NCBI GenBank assembly: GCA_036839715.1 | Contig: DAITDU010000002.1 | Location: 1-64,000 of the forward strand | DNA length: 64,000 bases | Reading direction: 5' to 3' | Source of the DNA: Thermocaproicibacter sp002410755 | GTDB taxonomy: Bacteria > Bacillota > Clostridia > Oscillospirales > Acutalibacteraceae | Shown: positions 52,046-60,658 of the stretch, piece by piece | How the letters are laid out: each line of letters begins with the position of its first letter | Numbering within the stretch: the stretch's first letter is position 1 | Made by a program: the position numbers and the translations under genes | The notes under the pieces: model-generated | The model's input: the letters and a program-made list of their open reading frames with translations, nothing else | Database searches by the model: none | Told to the model about the DNA's origin: nothing

Positions 52046-55000
52046 AGCCGATTTTGCTTGTTATGAACGCTTTCGGCCCCTATGCAGGCCGCACGGAAGT
52101 ACCGTTTTCCGAACTTGGCCCGGATGGGATTTTCCTCATCTGCGGCGACACCGGCGCAGGCAAGACAACTATCTTTGACGCCATCACCTTTGCGCTGTAC
52201 GGCGAGGCCAGCGGCTCCACCCGTACTGCGGACTCCCTGCGGAGTAATTTCGCCGCACCGGATGCAAAGCCTTTTGTCGAGCTAACCTTCACCCACGCGG
52301 GGAAGCGCTACAAAATCACGCGCAGCCCGCGCTACCAGCGCCCAAAGCGCGGCGGCGGCATTACCACCGCAAACGCCGACGCCGCCCTGACTTCTCCCGA
52401 CGGCTCCGTCCTGTCCGGCGCAACCAATGTTACGAACGCCGTTACGGAGCTGCTTGGTATTGACTGCCGCCAGTTCCGCCAGACCTCAATGATTGCGCAG
52501 GGGGAATTCCTCAATCTGCTGCTTGCGGACAGCGCCGAACGCTCCGAGATTTTCCGCCGTGTTTTTAACACGGACATCTGCCGCAGCATTCAGGATTATT
52601 TTCACAGCCGGAAACAAGGACTTGGAACCCTGCTGGAAGAGAACAGCCGCTTGATTTTTCAGGACGCGGCATCTGCCCGGCCGGACGGAAAAGCCCTCTC
52701 CGAAGGAGACCTTGCATCATTTGCAAAGGCGCAGAATGTCAGCCTTGCACCAGCCCTCCTGAAAAAAATCTCCGCGGCCGCAGATGCGGACGGGGAAGCG
52801 GAAAAGGAGCTTTCCGCGCGGCGCAAACGGGAACAGGGACAGATTTCCGAATTTACTGCGCTCCTTGCGGAAGGCACACAGCGCAACCTCCTTCTCAGCG
52901 AACTGGAACAGGCTGAAAAGCATTCTACCGAACTGGAAAGCCGCTCCGCTTCCATCGCTGGGGATGAAAAAAAGCTTCAGCGCGCCGAAAAGGCAGAATC
53001 CCTGGTTTCTCCCGCACGGGAAACCTTTTTGCGGGAAAAGGATTCTCTGGAAAGCCAAAAGCGTACCCTTGCGGAAACAAAAGCGCGCATCACAGGCCTT
53101 TCCGCAAAACAGGAAAAGCTTTCCTCTGTTTTGGAGGCAGAGCGTGCAAAGGAATCCCGCCGCGCAGAGTTGGAACGGAAAATTTCCGTCCTTTCCGCAG
53201 CCATGCCGCAGTACGAAAAGGCCCGCACCCTCCGGGCGGAAGCAGATAAGCTTACACGGGAACTTACCCTGGCTAAAACGGCAGAGAAATCTGCCCTGAA
53301 AGAGCGGGACTCGCTGCAAATCAGGCGGGACGCCACAGCGAAATCACTGGAGGGACACGGGGATGCCGAAGCGCGCCGGGTTGCCTGCGAAGCCGAACTG
53401 GAACGGCAGAAACAGGCAGCAGACCGCCTCACGGAAATTGAAAAAGGTATCCGGGAAATTTTCAAGACTCAGGCCGCGCGGAGAAAAGATGCAGCGGAGT
53501 ACACGGCAGAAGAAGCCGCTTTCCGGGAAGTGCAGGCACAAGCTGAGAGTGCGGAGCTTGCATTCCTGCGCGGGCAGGCCGGCATCATGGCGCAATCGCT
53601 CCGGGAGGGGAAACCCTGCCCCGTCTGCGGTTCTCTTCAGCATCCCGCCCCTGCAAAGCCGGAGGGAAATGCACCGGACGAAGCATCCCTCCGCAAACTG
53701 CAAAAGGTGCGTGATGAGCGCCGGGAAACGCTGAGGCAAAAAAGCCTTGAGCTTGGGAAACTCAGCACAAAGCTGGAAGAAAATCTCGGCGGCCTCCGTT
53801 CCTCAGCATCATCCGTACTGGGCGACCTTTCCGGCTGCGGTACGGTCAAGGCACTGGAGCACCGTGTCACAGGCGAATTGGAAACCATAAACGCCAAACT
53901 GTCGGGGCTGCAAAAAAAACTTACCGCAGAGGAAGCGGAATGTGCCGCGGTACGGCAGCTTACGGAGCAGGGGAAAAATACGGAAAAGCTGCTCGAGGAA
54001 GCACAGGAAAAGGCAAAAATGCTCAGTGACCGCGAAAGCAGGCTGACTGCCATGTGCGAGGCAAAAAAGGCCGAAGTCCATGCTGTTGCAGGGACGCTTG
54101 CCTTTGATTCCGCAGGGCAGGCCGAAACAGCCCTTTCCGGATGGAAACAGAATCTTGCAGCGGCAAAAGCCGCGCTGGAATCGGCGGAACAGGCATACCG
54201 TGGCTGTGAAAAAGAGCTTGCGGCAGCCAAAGCCCTTTCCGGGCAAAGCGAAAAGGCAGTTGCAGAAGGGACTGTCCGAGGGGACACCGCAAAAAAAGAT
54301 TATTTTGCAAAGCTTACCGAGGCTGGTTTTTCCGGGGAAGCTGATTATCTTTCTTCCCTCCTGACGGCAGAAGCCAAGGGAACCCTGCGGAAACGGCTGG
54401 ACTCTTTCCGGGAAGAGCAGGTGCGCACACAGGAGACTGCCGAGCGCCTCAAACGGGAAACCGCAGGGAAAAAGCCGGTTGACCTCGCTGCCCTCAAAGG
54501 GAAGCAGCAGACTACACAGGCGTCGGAAAATTCTACGGAAACAGAGCTGCGTGAGACTGCCCTTCGGCTGGATGCCAACCGCCGCTGTGCAGAGCACATG
54601 AGGAAGTCCCTTGCCGAGCGGGAGTCACTGAACAATGCCTTTGAAAATGCGCTTGATCTCGACCGCACCGCAAATGGCTCAATCCCCGGCAGGCAGCGCC
54701 TCACGTTTGAACAGTTTGTGCAGGCTGCATATTTTGGGCGCATCCTTGAGCAGGCGAACCTGCGCCTTTCCGCCATGACAGACGGGCGCTATGCACTCCT
54801 GCGTCGGGAAGAGGCAACCGACCTCCGCCTGCACTTTGGCCTTGACCTCGATGTAATGGACAACTACACCGGGAAACCGCGTGACGTCAAGTCACTGTCC
54901 GGCGGGGAATCGTTCAAGGCATCGCTTGCGCTTGCGCTCGGCCTTTCCGACGTCGTGCAGAATTCTTCGGGCGGTGTCCGCATTGAGACCATGTTTATCG

Positions 55001-55188
55001 ACGAGGGCTTTGGCTCCCTTGATGAGGAATCACTCCGGCAGGCCATTGGGACTCTTGCCAACCTCGGGAAGGGCGGCAGGCTCGTGGGGATTATCTCGCA
55101 TGTTACAGAACTGCGTGAGCAGATTGACCGGCAGATTGTTGTTGAGCGCGGCATCAGCGGCAGCAGCCTGCACATGGTCAGGGGATAA
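52042..55188 (+). CDS. sbcC: Exonuclease subunit SbcC (Rad50-like ATPase)
   Basis: 1048 residues. The N-terminal ATP site is ICGDTGAGKTTIFDAITFAL; two long coiled coils (about 190-510 and 545-880) flank the zinc hook GKPCPVCGS (Cys526 and Cys529); the C-terminal part has the signature SLSGGESFKASLALALGLSD and Walker B MFIDEGFGSLDEES. It drives the SbcD nuclease in hairpin and double-strand break processing. The start ATG 52042 overlaps the sbcD stop, so the two are coupled. Confidence 0.95.
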   Translation: MKPILLVMNAFGPYAGRTEVPFSELGPDGIFLICGDTGAGKTTIFDAITFALYGEASGSTRTADSLRSNFAAPDAKPFVELTFTHAGKRYKITRSPRYQRPKRGGGITTANADAALTSPDGSVLSGATNVTNAVTELLGIDCRQFRQTSMIAQGEFLNLLLADSAERSEIFRRVFNTDICRSIQDYFHSRKQGLGTLLEENSRLIFQDAASARPDGKALSEGDLASFAKAQNVSLAPALLKKISAAADADGEAEKELSARRKREQGQISEFTALLAEGTQRNLLLSELEQAEKHSTELESRSASIAGDEKKLQRAEKAESLVSPARETFLREKDSLESQKRTLAETKARITGLSAKQEKLSSVLEAERAKESRRAELERKISVLSAAMPQYEKARTLRAEADKLTRELTLAKTAEKSALKERDSLQIRRDATAKSLEGHGDAEARRVACEAELERQKQAADRLTEIEKGIREIFKTQAARRKDAAEYTAEEAAFREVQAQAESAELAFLRGQAGIMAQSLREGKPCPVCGSLQHPAPAKPEGNAPDEASLRKLQKVRDERRETLRQKSLELGKLSTKLEENLGGLRSSASSVLGDLSGCGTVKALEHRVTGELETINAKLSGLQKKLTAEEAECAAVRQLTEQGKNTEKLLEEAQEKAKMLSDRESRLTAMCEAKKAEVHAVAGTLAFDSAGQAETALSGWKQNLAAAKAALESAEQAYRGCEKELAAAKALSGQSEKAVAEGTVRGDTAKKDYFAKLTEAGFSGEADYLSSLLTAEAKGTLRKRLDSFREEQVRTQETAERLKRETAGKKPVDLAALKGKQQTTQASENSTETELRETALRLDANRRCAEHMRKSLAERESLNNAFENALDLDRTANGSIPGRQRLTFEQFVQAAYFGRILEQANLRLSAMTDGRYALLRREEATDLRLHFGLDLDVMDNYTGKPRDVKSLSGGESFKASLALALGLSDVVQNSSGGVRIETMFIDEGFGSLDEESLRQAIGTLANLGKGGRLVGIISHVTELREQIDRQIVVERGISGSSLHMVRG

Positions 55189-55216
55189 GTTTTCCCCTGT
55201 CCGCAGCGGAAAGAAA

Positions 55217-55276
55217 GGGCCCGATCTTGAAACAGGCGCAGTTAAACTGCTGTCCCCCTGTTTCAAGACCGGGCCT
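55217..55276. terminator. Terminator between sbcC and mltG
   Basis: Arms 55217-55236 and 55257-55276 pair over about 20 bases (GGGCCCGATCTTGAAACAGG against its near-complement), between converging genes. The T tract is weak. Confidence 0.6.
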
Positions 55277-55299
55277 ATGTTTTGCTTACAGTATTTTCC

Positions 55300-56253
55300 T
55301 CAATTAAGGCCAAGCTCACGCAGCTTTGCGTCGTGTTCCTCCTTTGTTTTCTGATAGTAGAACTTCCCGTTCGCCGTGCAGTAATAGTAATAGCTGGTGG
55401 AAGCGGGGTTTGCAGCCGCATAAAGCGCATTCGCGCCGGGATTGCAGATTGGCCCTGTGGGAAGCTCTTTGCAACGGTACGTACTGTAATAAAACCTGAA
55501 ATCATGGGAGAATGGCGGGTCTGCCTCGAAAAGCGTCTGCTCGCAGTAGACGCGCGTAGCATCGGCTTCCAGACGCTGCCCGACGTTCAGGCGGTTATGG
55601 AACACGGATGAAACCATCCTCATGCTTTCCATGGTTGTTGCTTCCCGCTCAATAATGGACGCAAGTGTCACAACCTTATCTACCGTCATGCCGGAATATT
55701 TGTAATTCCCCTCGATATGCGCTTCAGCATTCCGCAGGAACTTTCCTACGGCGTCCTGCGGCTTCATATTAACATACATTACATACGTATCCGGATAAAG
55801 ATACCCTTCCAGTTTGTACGCCCGCCACTTGCTCGACGGGATTGCCTTTACAAGGGGATAGTAGGTAAAATCATAGGTCTGCGCCATTTTGATGAAATTT
55901 GCCGCAGTGCAGACGCCTTTCGCTTCAAGCCGCGCGGCAATCTGCGCGATCGTAAAGCCCTCCGGGATTGTAACGCTTACCGTTGCTTGTTTTTCTGCTT
56001 TTGGAGGCGAAGACACGGAAGAAACCGCAGCAGGGGCGGACGGCGCAGTCTGAGCAGAGGAAACACTTGAGCTTTCGCTGCCCTGAAGCTCGGATTCCAG
56101 CTCTGTTTCACCGGAAAATCCGGTGCCGGTCTCGCCCATAGATGAGGACGACGTCAGCGCAGAGGACGCTGCCGTCTGGTGGGAACATCCGGCAGAGAAA
56201 ACCAGGAGGACAGGCAGGAGTAAAGCTGCCGCAAACCATTTTATGTTTTTCAT
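55300..56253 (-). CDS. mltG: Endolytic murein transglycosylase MltG, lipoprotein form
   Basis: 317 residues. A lipobox (LLVFSAGC) shows a lipid anchor instead of the usual membrane helix, followed by a Ser/Thr-rich linker to residue 90 and the YceG/MltG domain with VTIPEGFTIAQIAARLE (LysM-like part), LASIIEREAT (catalytic glutamate) and LPTGPICNPGANAL. It cuts nascent glycan strands and sets their length. The start ATG 56253 has AGGGAAG upstream. Confidence 0.9.
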   Translation of the reverse strand: MKNIKWFAAALLLPVLLVFSAGCSHQTAASSALTSSSSMGETGTGFSGETELESELQGSESSSVSSAQTAPSAPAAVSSVSSPPKAEKQATVSVTIPEGFTIAQIAARLEAKGVCTAANFIKMAQTYDFTYYPLVKAIPSSKWRAYKLEGYLYPDTYVMYVNMKPQDAVGKFLRNAEAHIEGNYKYSGMTVDKVVTLASIIEREATTMESMRMVSSVFHNRLNVGQRLEADATRVYCEQTLFEADPPFSHDFRFYYSTYRCKELPTGPICNPGANALYAAANPASTSYYYYCTANGKFYYQKTKEEHDAKLRELGLN

Positions 56254-56308
56254 AGTAAAAAGCTTCCCTGTATTTTCAAATTTTAATGATAATTCAATAA
56301 TATTATAC

Positions 56309-56337
56309 ATTATACCATATCATACAAGGAATGACAA
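56309..56337 (-). promoter_or_regulatory. Promoter of mltG
   Basis: Reverse strand TTGTCA (56337-56332), 17 bases, TATAAT (56314-56309). Confidence 0.78.
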
Positions 56338-56368
56338 GAACGCTGATAATATACATTTTTCCTCAGCT

Positions 56369-59300
56369 TCAGTCAACAGACTTCAGGCTTTCGACCATGT
56401 TGATTTTCCGGAATTTTGGCCTGACAATAACGTCCACCGCAGCGGTAAAGCCGAGCGTGAGCAGGATGCTCCAGAAATAGGAAAGCGGGGCAATATCACG
56501 CGGGAACATGCAGATATCGACTTCTACCGTTGTCACAACGGCGGCGTGCATAAAAATGCCAAGCACAAGGCCAAGCGCACAGCCAATCAGCGTCAGCACA
56601 GTTGTCTCACGGTAAATGTAGGCTTCGCATTCCTGCACAGTAAAGCCAAGCACACGCAGGGTTGCCATCTCGCGGGCCCGCTCGTTGATGTTGATATTTG
56701 TCAGGTTGTAAAGCACAACAAACGAAAGCATCCCTGCACAGAAAATAAAAATCAGCACAATGACGTCAAGTGCATGAATAACATTGTCAAACATTGAAGT
56801 AACATCGTCGAGGAAAGCAACCGTGGCAATGCCTTTTTGCCCAAGCAGCTCGCTTCCAAGCGCCGTCCGCTTACTGCCGACGGCGCTTTCCTGTGCAAGG
56901 ACCTCGTTTGGTGTTTCCGTCCGCCCAGTTACGGAACGGTAAATCTCCGGGGCGATATAAACGTAATGGTAGATATAGTTTTCCGTAATCCCTGTGACAG
57001 TAAATTCATGGTTCTTCCCGGCACCGTCCGGCACCGTAATCTTACTGCCTGTTTTCAGGCCAAGATGGGAAGCCAGTTTTTCCGTCACAATGACGCTGTC
57101 TTTCACAGATGAAATTTTTCCGTGCGTCATCCTGCTGCGCAAGTCGACAAAATCCGGAAGCTGCACGGTGCTCTGCGGTACAACAACATATCCGGTCAGC
57201 GTCTTTCCGCCTTTTGTAAAATCCGTCGAGCGGAGCGAACATGCCATCCATTTTGAAATGCGCGACTTGTCATTCAGGACTGCCTTTGCACCCTCTGAAA
57301 GTCCGCTGCTGCGCAGGGAAACCTGCATATTGTAGTGGTACAGGTCCGTAAACTGGTAGGAAACAATATGGTGGACGCTGTCACGCAGGCCGAAGCCGGT
57401 CAGCATCAGCGCCGTGCAGCCCACAATCCCGGCAATCGTCATGTAAAAGCGTTTTTTGTAACGGAACAGGTTGCGCGCCGTCACTTTTGAAGAAAAATTC
57501 ATCCGGTTCCAGACAGGCTTTACATGCTCCAGCAGAATGCGTTTGCCGGGTTCCGGCGCTTTCGGCAGAAGCAGCGCCGCGGGTTTTTCCCGCAGGATAG
57601 CGCTGCATGAGCCAAACGTGGAAATGACCGCCACAGCAACGGCAAGCAGGCACCCAAGCGTTGCATAGAACCAGTTCATCCGCGGAGAAAGCGGCGGCCC
57701 GCTGTAAAGGATGCGGTAAGCATTCCAACAGGCAGAAGGCAACGTCATGCAACCGGCCGTAACTCCGACGATGCCGCCGGAAAGGCTTACAAATATTGCA
57801 TAGAGCAGATATTTTTTCATAATGCGCGATTTTGGAAAGCCAAGCGCTTTATAGGTGCCAATTTCCAGGCGGTCCTCTTCCACCATGCGTGTCATGGTGG
57901 TAAGCACGACAAGCACCGCTACAAGAAAGAAAAATACCGGAAACAGGCGCGCAATGGACTGCATCCGGTTTGCATCCTCAGAAAAGCTTTCAAGCCCAAC
58001 GTTTTTGTCACGGTTCAGCACATACCAGACAGGGAGCGCAACCGAATTAATTTTTTTCTGCGCATTGGAAATTTTCTTCTGCGCATCGGCAAGACGGGTA
58101 TCCGCGTCCTGCTTCGATTTTGCATATTGAGCCTTGTTTTCCTTCAGCTTTTCTTCCGCCGAGGAAAGGGATTTTTCGCCTGCCGCAATCTGCTCCTTTG
58201 CCGCGGCAAGCTGGGAAGATTTTTGCGAAAGCTCCGCCTGTGCCGCAGCAAGCTTTTCTTCCGCCGCTGATTTCTGCTGCTGATAGGCTTTCTCATTTTC
58301 TGAAAACGTTTCCTGCTGCACAGCAAGCTGCTCTTTTGCAGTATTTAAGTCCCTTTGGGCCTGTTCCAGTGTGGCTTCTTTGGCCGCAAGATCCTGCGCT
58401 GCCTTGTTCAGGTCTTCGCTTTCCTCCTTAAGCTGCACTTCTACGGCGGACAGTTTTTGATCTTTTTCCGTATAATCGTTGATTTTCCTGCTAAGGTTGA
58501 GGGCGGTCTGAGAATCGCCAAGCCCTAATTTCTTAAGGGCTTCCAGCTCCACCTTTGCTTTTGCGATCTCCCCCGACATTGCATCCAGCGCTGCACGGCT
58601 CTGTCTAGCTTCGTCTTCTGCGGCGGAAAGGGACTGGTTATTTGCCGCAAGCTGAGCTTTTGCCTTGGCTATTTGCCCCGCCGTATCATCAAGCTGTGCT
58701 TCTTTTTCGGTGATTTTCTTCTGCGCGGCAGAAAGTTCCGTCTGCCCTTCTTCCAGCTTTTCTTCCAACGCTGAAAAAGCGCTCTCCGCTGACTGCTTCT
58801 CATCCTCAAACTGCTTCTGGGCAGCGTTAAAGGCACTTTCCTCTGTTGCAGCCTGTTTTTCAGACTCCGCCAGATTCTGCTGGTTTTCCGTAATCTGCTC
58901 CTCAGCGTCATCCAATCCTTTTGCCGCAGCGGAAAGCTGCTCCTGTGCCGATTTTTCCTGCGCCTCATAGTCCGCACGGTAACGGTCCAGTTCCTCCTGC
59001 GGAGCGGAAAGCACTTCGGCACGGCGGAGTGATGCACGCTGCTTGCCGACATTTTCAAGTGCCGTGTAGACAGGTTTGACCGTGTCTTTGTATTCCTGAG
59101 TAAAAGCATTCAGCTCCGCGGCACCTTTTACGCGGACATACAGGCACGAATAGGGTGTGCTGCTGAATGCCTGGGGCAGAACATAAAGGTAATGGGAAAG
59201 CTGCCCGTTTCCGATATCCGTAGAGCCGAGCGTATAACTCAGGTACATGGGGGACTGCACAAAACCGACAATATGGAACTGCTTGACAGCAAGGCCCTCC

Positions 59301-59788
59301 CGGCCTTCCTGTTCCTCCACCGTGACAGTCCCGCCAATCTGGAGCGTTCGCAGGACCTTCTTCACGCCCAGCACACATTCGTCGGCCTTCTGCGGCCAGC
59401 GCCCGGCAATCAGTACAGGTCGGTTCATGGAATCGGCACTGGTGTCCTGCGCACCCTTTTCCGGCAGGGCATGGATACGCAGGGCAACGTCCTGCGCATC
59501 TATGCTGCTCATGGCATCCTCATACCATGAGGGCATCACAGCTTCAACCCCTTCGGTAGAGTGCACGGCTGCCACATCATTTTGGGAAAAGCCAAGTGTT
59601 GAAAGCAGCTCAATATCCATTGCGTTCTGCTGGTCCAGGTAGCTGTCGACTGTTTCACGCATCTGCGGTGCCGCGGAAAACACGCCTGCGGCAAAACCCG
59701 CCCCAAGCGCTACAATTGCAAAGATTGCAAAAAAACGCGTTTTAGAGCGCGTGATGGAACGCAAAATGGATTTGCCGTAAGCCTTCAT
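56369..59788 (-). CDS. FtsX-like ABC permease with a long coiled-coil insertion
   Basis: 1139 residues. A first membrane helix (FFAIFAIVALGAGFAAGVFSA) and an extracytoplasmic MacB-like domain are followed by a coiled coil of about 330 residues (roughly 245-575; EQLSAAAKGLDDAEEQITEN, KAKAQLAANNQSLSAAEDEA), then two FtsX-type sets of helices (LFPVFFFLVAVLVVLTTM, VIVLIFIFCAGMLSFVVLY). ATG 59788 begins one base after the ATPase stop; a frame open to 60124 would cover the ATPase gene and is not used. It acts with the ATPase as a mechanotransmitting or lipoprotein/peptide-related transporter; the substrate is unknown. Confidence 0.9.
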   Translation of the reverse strand: MKAYGKSILRSITRSKTRFFAIFAIVALGAGFAAGVFSAAPQMRETVDSYLDQQNAMDIELLSTLGFSQNDVAAVHSTEGVEAVMPSWYEDAMSSIDAQDVALRIHALPEKGAQDTSADSMNRPVLIAGRWPQKADECVLGVKKVLRTLQIGGTVTVEEQEGREGLAVKQFHIVGFVQSPMYLSYTLGSTDIGNGQLSHYLYVLPQAFSSTPYSCLYVRVKGAAELNAFTQEYKDTVKPVYTALENVGKQRASLRRAEVLSAPQEELDRYRADYEAQEKSAQEQLSAAAKGLDDAEEQITENQQNLAESEKQAATEESAFNAAQKQFEDEKQSAESAFSALEEKLEEGQTELSAAQKKITEKEAQLDDTAGQIAKAKAQLAANNQSLSAAEDEARQSRAALDAMSGEIAKAKVELEALKKLGLGDSQTALNLSRKINDYTEKDQKLSAVEVQLKEESEDLNKAAQDLAAKEATLEQAQRDLNTAKEQLAVQQETFSENEKAYQQQKSAAEEKLAAAQAELSQKSSQLAAAKEQIAAGEKSLSSAEEKLKENKAQYAKSKQDADTRLADAQKKISNAQKKINSVALPVWYVLNRDKNVGLESFSEDANRMQSIARLFPVFFFLVAVLVVLTTMTRMVEEDRLEIGTYKALGFPKSRIMKKYLLYAIFVSLSGGIVGVTAGCMTLPSACWNAYRILYSGPPLSPRMNWFYATLGCLLAVAVAVISTFGSCSAILREKPAALLLPKAPEPGKRILLEHVKPVWNRMNFSSKVTARNLFRYKKRFYMTIAGIVGCTALMLTGFGLRDSVHHIVSYQFTDLYHYNMQVSLRSSGLSEGAKAVLNDKSRISKWMACSLRSTDFTKGGKTLTGYVVVPQSTVQLPDFVDLRSRMTHGKISSVKDSVIVTEKLASHLGLKTGSKITVPDGAGKNHEFTVTGITENYIYHYVYIAPEIYRSVTGRTETPNEVLAQESAVGSKRTALGSELLGQKGIATVAFLDDVTSMFDNVIHALDVIVLIFIFCAGMLSFVVLYNLTNININERAREMATLRVLGFTVQECEAYIYRETTVLTLIGCALGLVLGIFMHAAVVTTVEVDICMFPRDIAPLSYFWSILLTLGFTAAVDVIVRPKFRKINMVESLKSVD

Positions 59789-59789
59789 G

Positions 59790-60491
59790 CTACCATTCGA
59801 TCCTTTCTGCCGGCAATGAGTTCTCATTTCGTGATATGGAGCGCACCTTGCCGGAGTGAATGCGGATAACGCGGTCTGCCATGGCAGTAAAGGCCTGGTT
59901 GTGCGTGATGACGACCACCGTGCGTCCAAATTTGCGGCAGGCATTCTGAAGGATAACAAGCACCTGACGGCCCGTTGTGTAGTCAAGCGCGCCGGTTGGT
60001 TCGTCACAGAGCAGGAGCTTCGGGTTCTTTGCAAGGGCGCGGGCAATGGCCACTCGCTGCTGTTCGCCGCCGGAAAGCTGTGCCGGAAAATTGTCCATCC
60101 GGCTGCCAAGGCCCACATTCTCAAGAACTACACGCGGGTTGAGCGGGTCACGGCAGATTTGCGACGCCAACTCTACATTTTCAAGTGCCGTAAGGTTCTG
60201 AATCAGGTTGTAAAACTGAAATACAAATCCAACATCATAGCGGCGGTACTCCGTCAGTTCACGCTCGGTGCAGGCACTCACTTCGCGCCCGTCAACAACG
60301 ATTCTTCCCGAGGTGCAGGAATCCATACCGCCCAGCATATTCAGCACTGTGGTTTTTCCCGCGCCGCTCGGCCCTACAATGACCGTAAACTCGCCCTTCT
60401 CAATCTCAAAGCTCACACCGTCTGCCGCGGCAATCACCCTGCCGCCCATCCGGTATTCCTTGCGGACATCCTGAAACTCAACATACGCCAT
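59790..60491 (-). CDS. ABC transporter ATP-binding protein (MacB/LolD type)
   Basis: 233 residues. Walker A GPSGAGKTTVLNMLGG, Q loop FVFQFYNLI, signature QLSGGEQQRVAIARAL and Walker B LLLCDEPTGALD, the typical MacB/LolD/FtsE-like pattern with LTALENVELA. AAGGAGG lies seven bases before ATG 60491. It is the first gene of a two-gene operon with the FtsX-like permease. Confidence 0.94.
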   Translation of the reverse strand: MAYVEFQDVRKEYRMGGRVIAAADGVSFEIEKGEFTVIVGPSGAGKTTVLNMLGGMDSCTSGRIVVDGREVSACTERELTEYRRYDVGFVFQFYNLIQNLTALENVELASQICRDPLNPRVVLENVGLGSRMDNFPAQLSGGEQQRVAIARALAKNPKLLLCDEPTGALDYTTGRQVLVILQNACRKFGRTVVVITHNQAFTAMADRVIRIHSGKVRSISRNENSLPAERIEW

Positions 60492-60578
60492 CACAGTGCC
60501 TCCTTCGTGCTTCCCGCACTCCAGTCTCTCAATATACAATTATACAACAAATTGCCTGACAGATTCAACCAGCCATAC

Positions 60579-60607
60579 TTTACAATTTTGTAAAAGCCGG
60601 GTATGAT
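60579..60607 (+). promoter_or_regulatory. Promoter of the beta-galactosidase gene with overlapping palindrome
   Basis: TTTACA (60579-60584), 17 bases, TATGAT (60602-60607). The -35 box is one arm of the palindrome TTTACA-attt-TGTAAA (60579-60594), a possible operator. Confidence 0.6.
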
Positions 60608-60658
60608 TGAAGCAACATTTTCTATTCTTTTCTTTTATGCCGAAAAGAGGCAGGAATT

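Noticed and set aside
52717..54597. Several long minus-strand frames opposite sbcC
   Set aside because: Phe/Cys/Leu-rich antisense shadows of a coiled-coil gene rich in GAA/AAG codons; sbcC has clear motifs along its length.
59789..60124. Open frame extending the FtsX-like permease upstream to 60124
   Set aside because: It lies antiparallel-free but fully inside the ATPase gene in another frame; the real start at 59788 has the FtsX-type N-terminus and sits one base after the ATPase stop.
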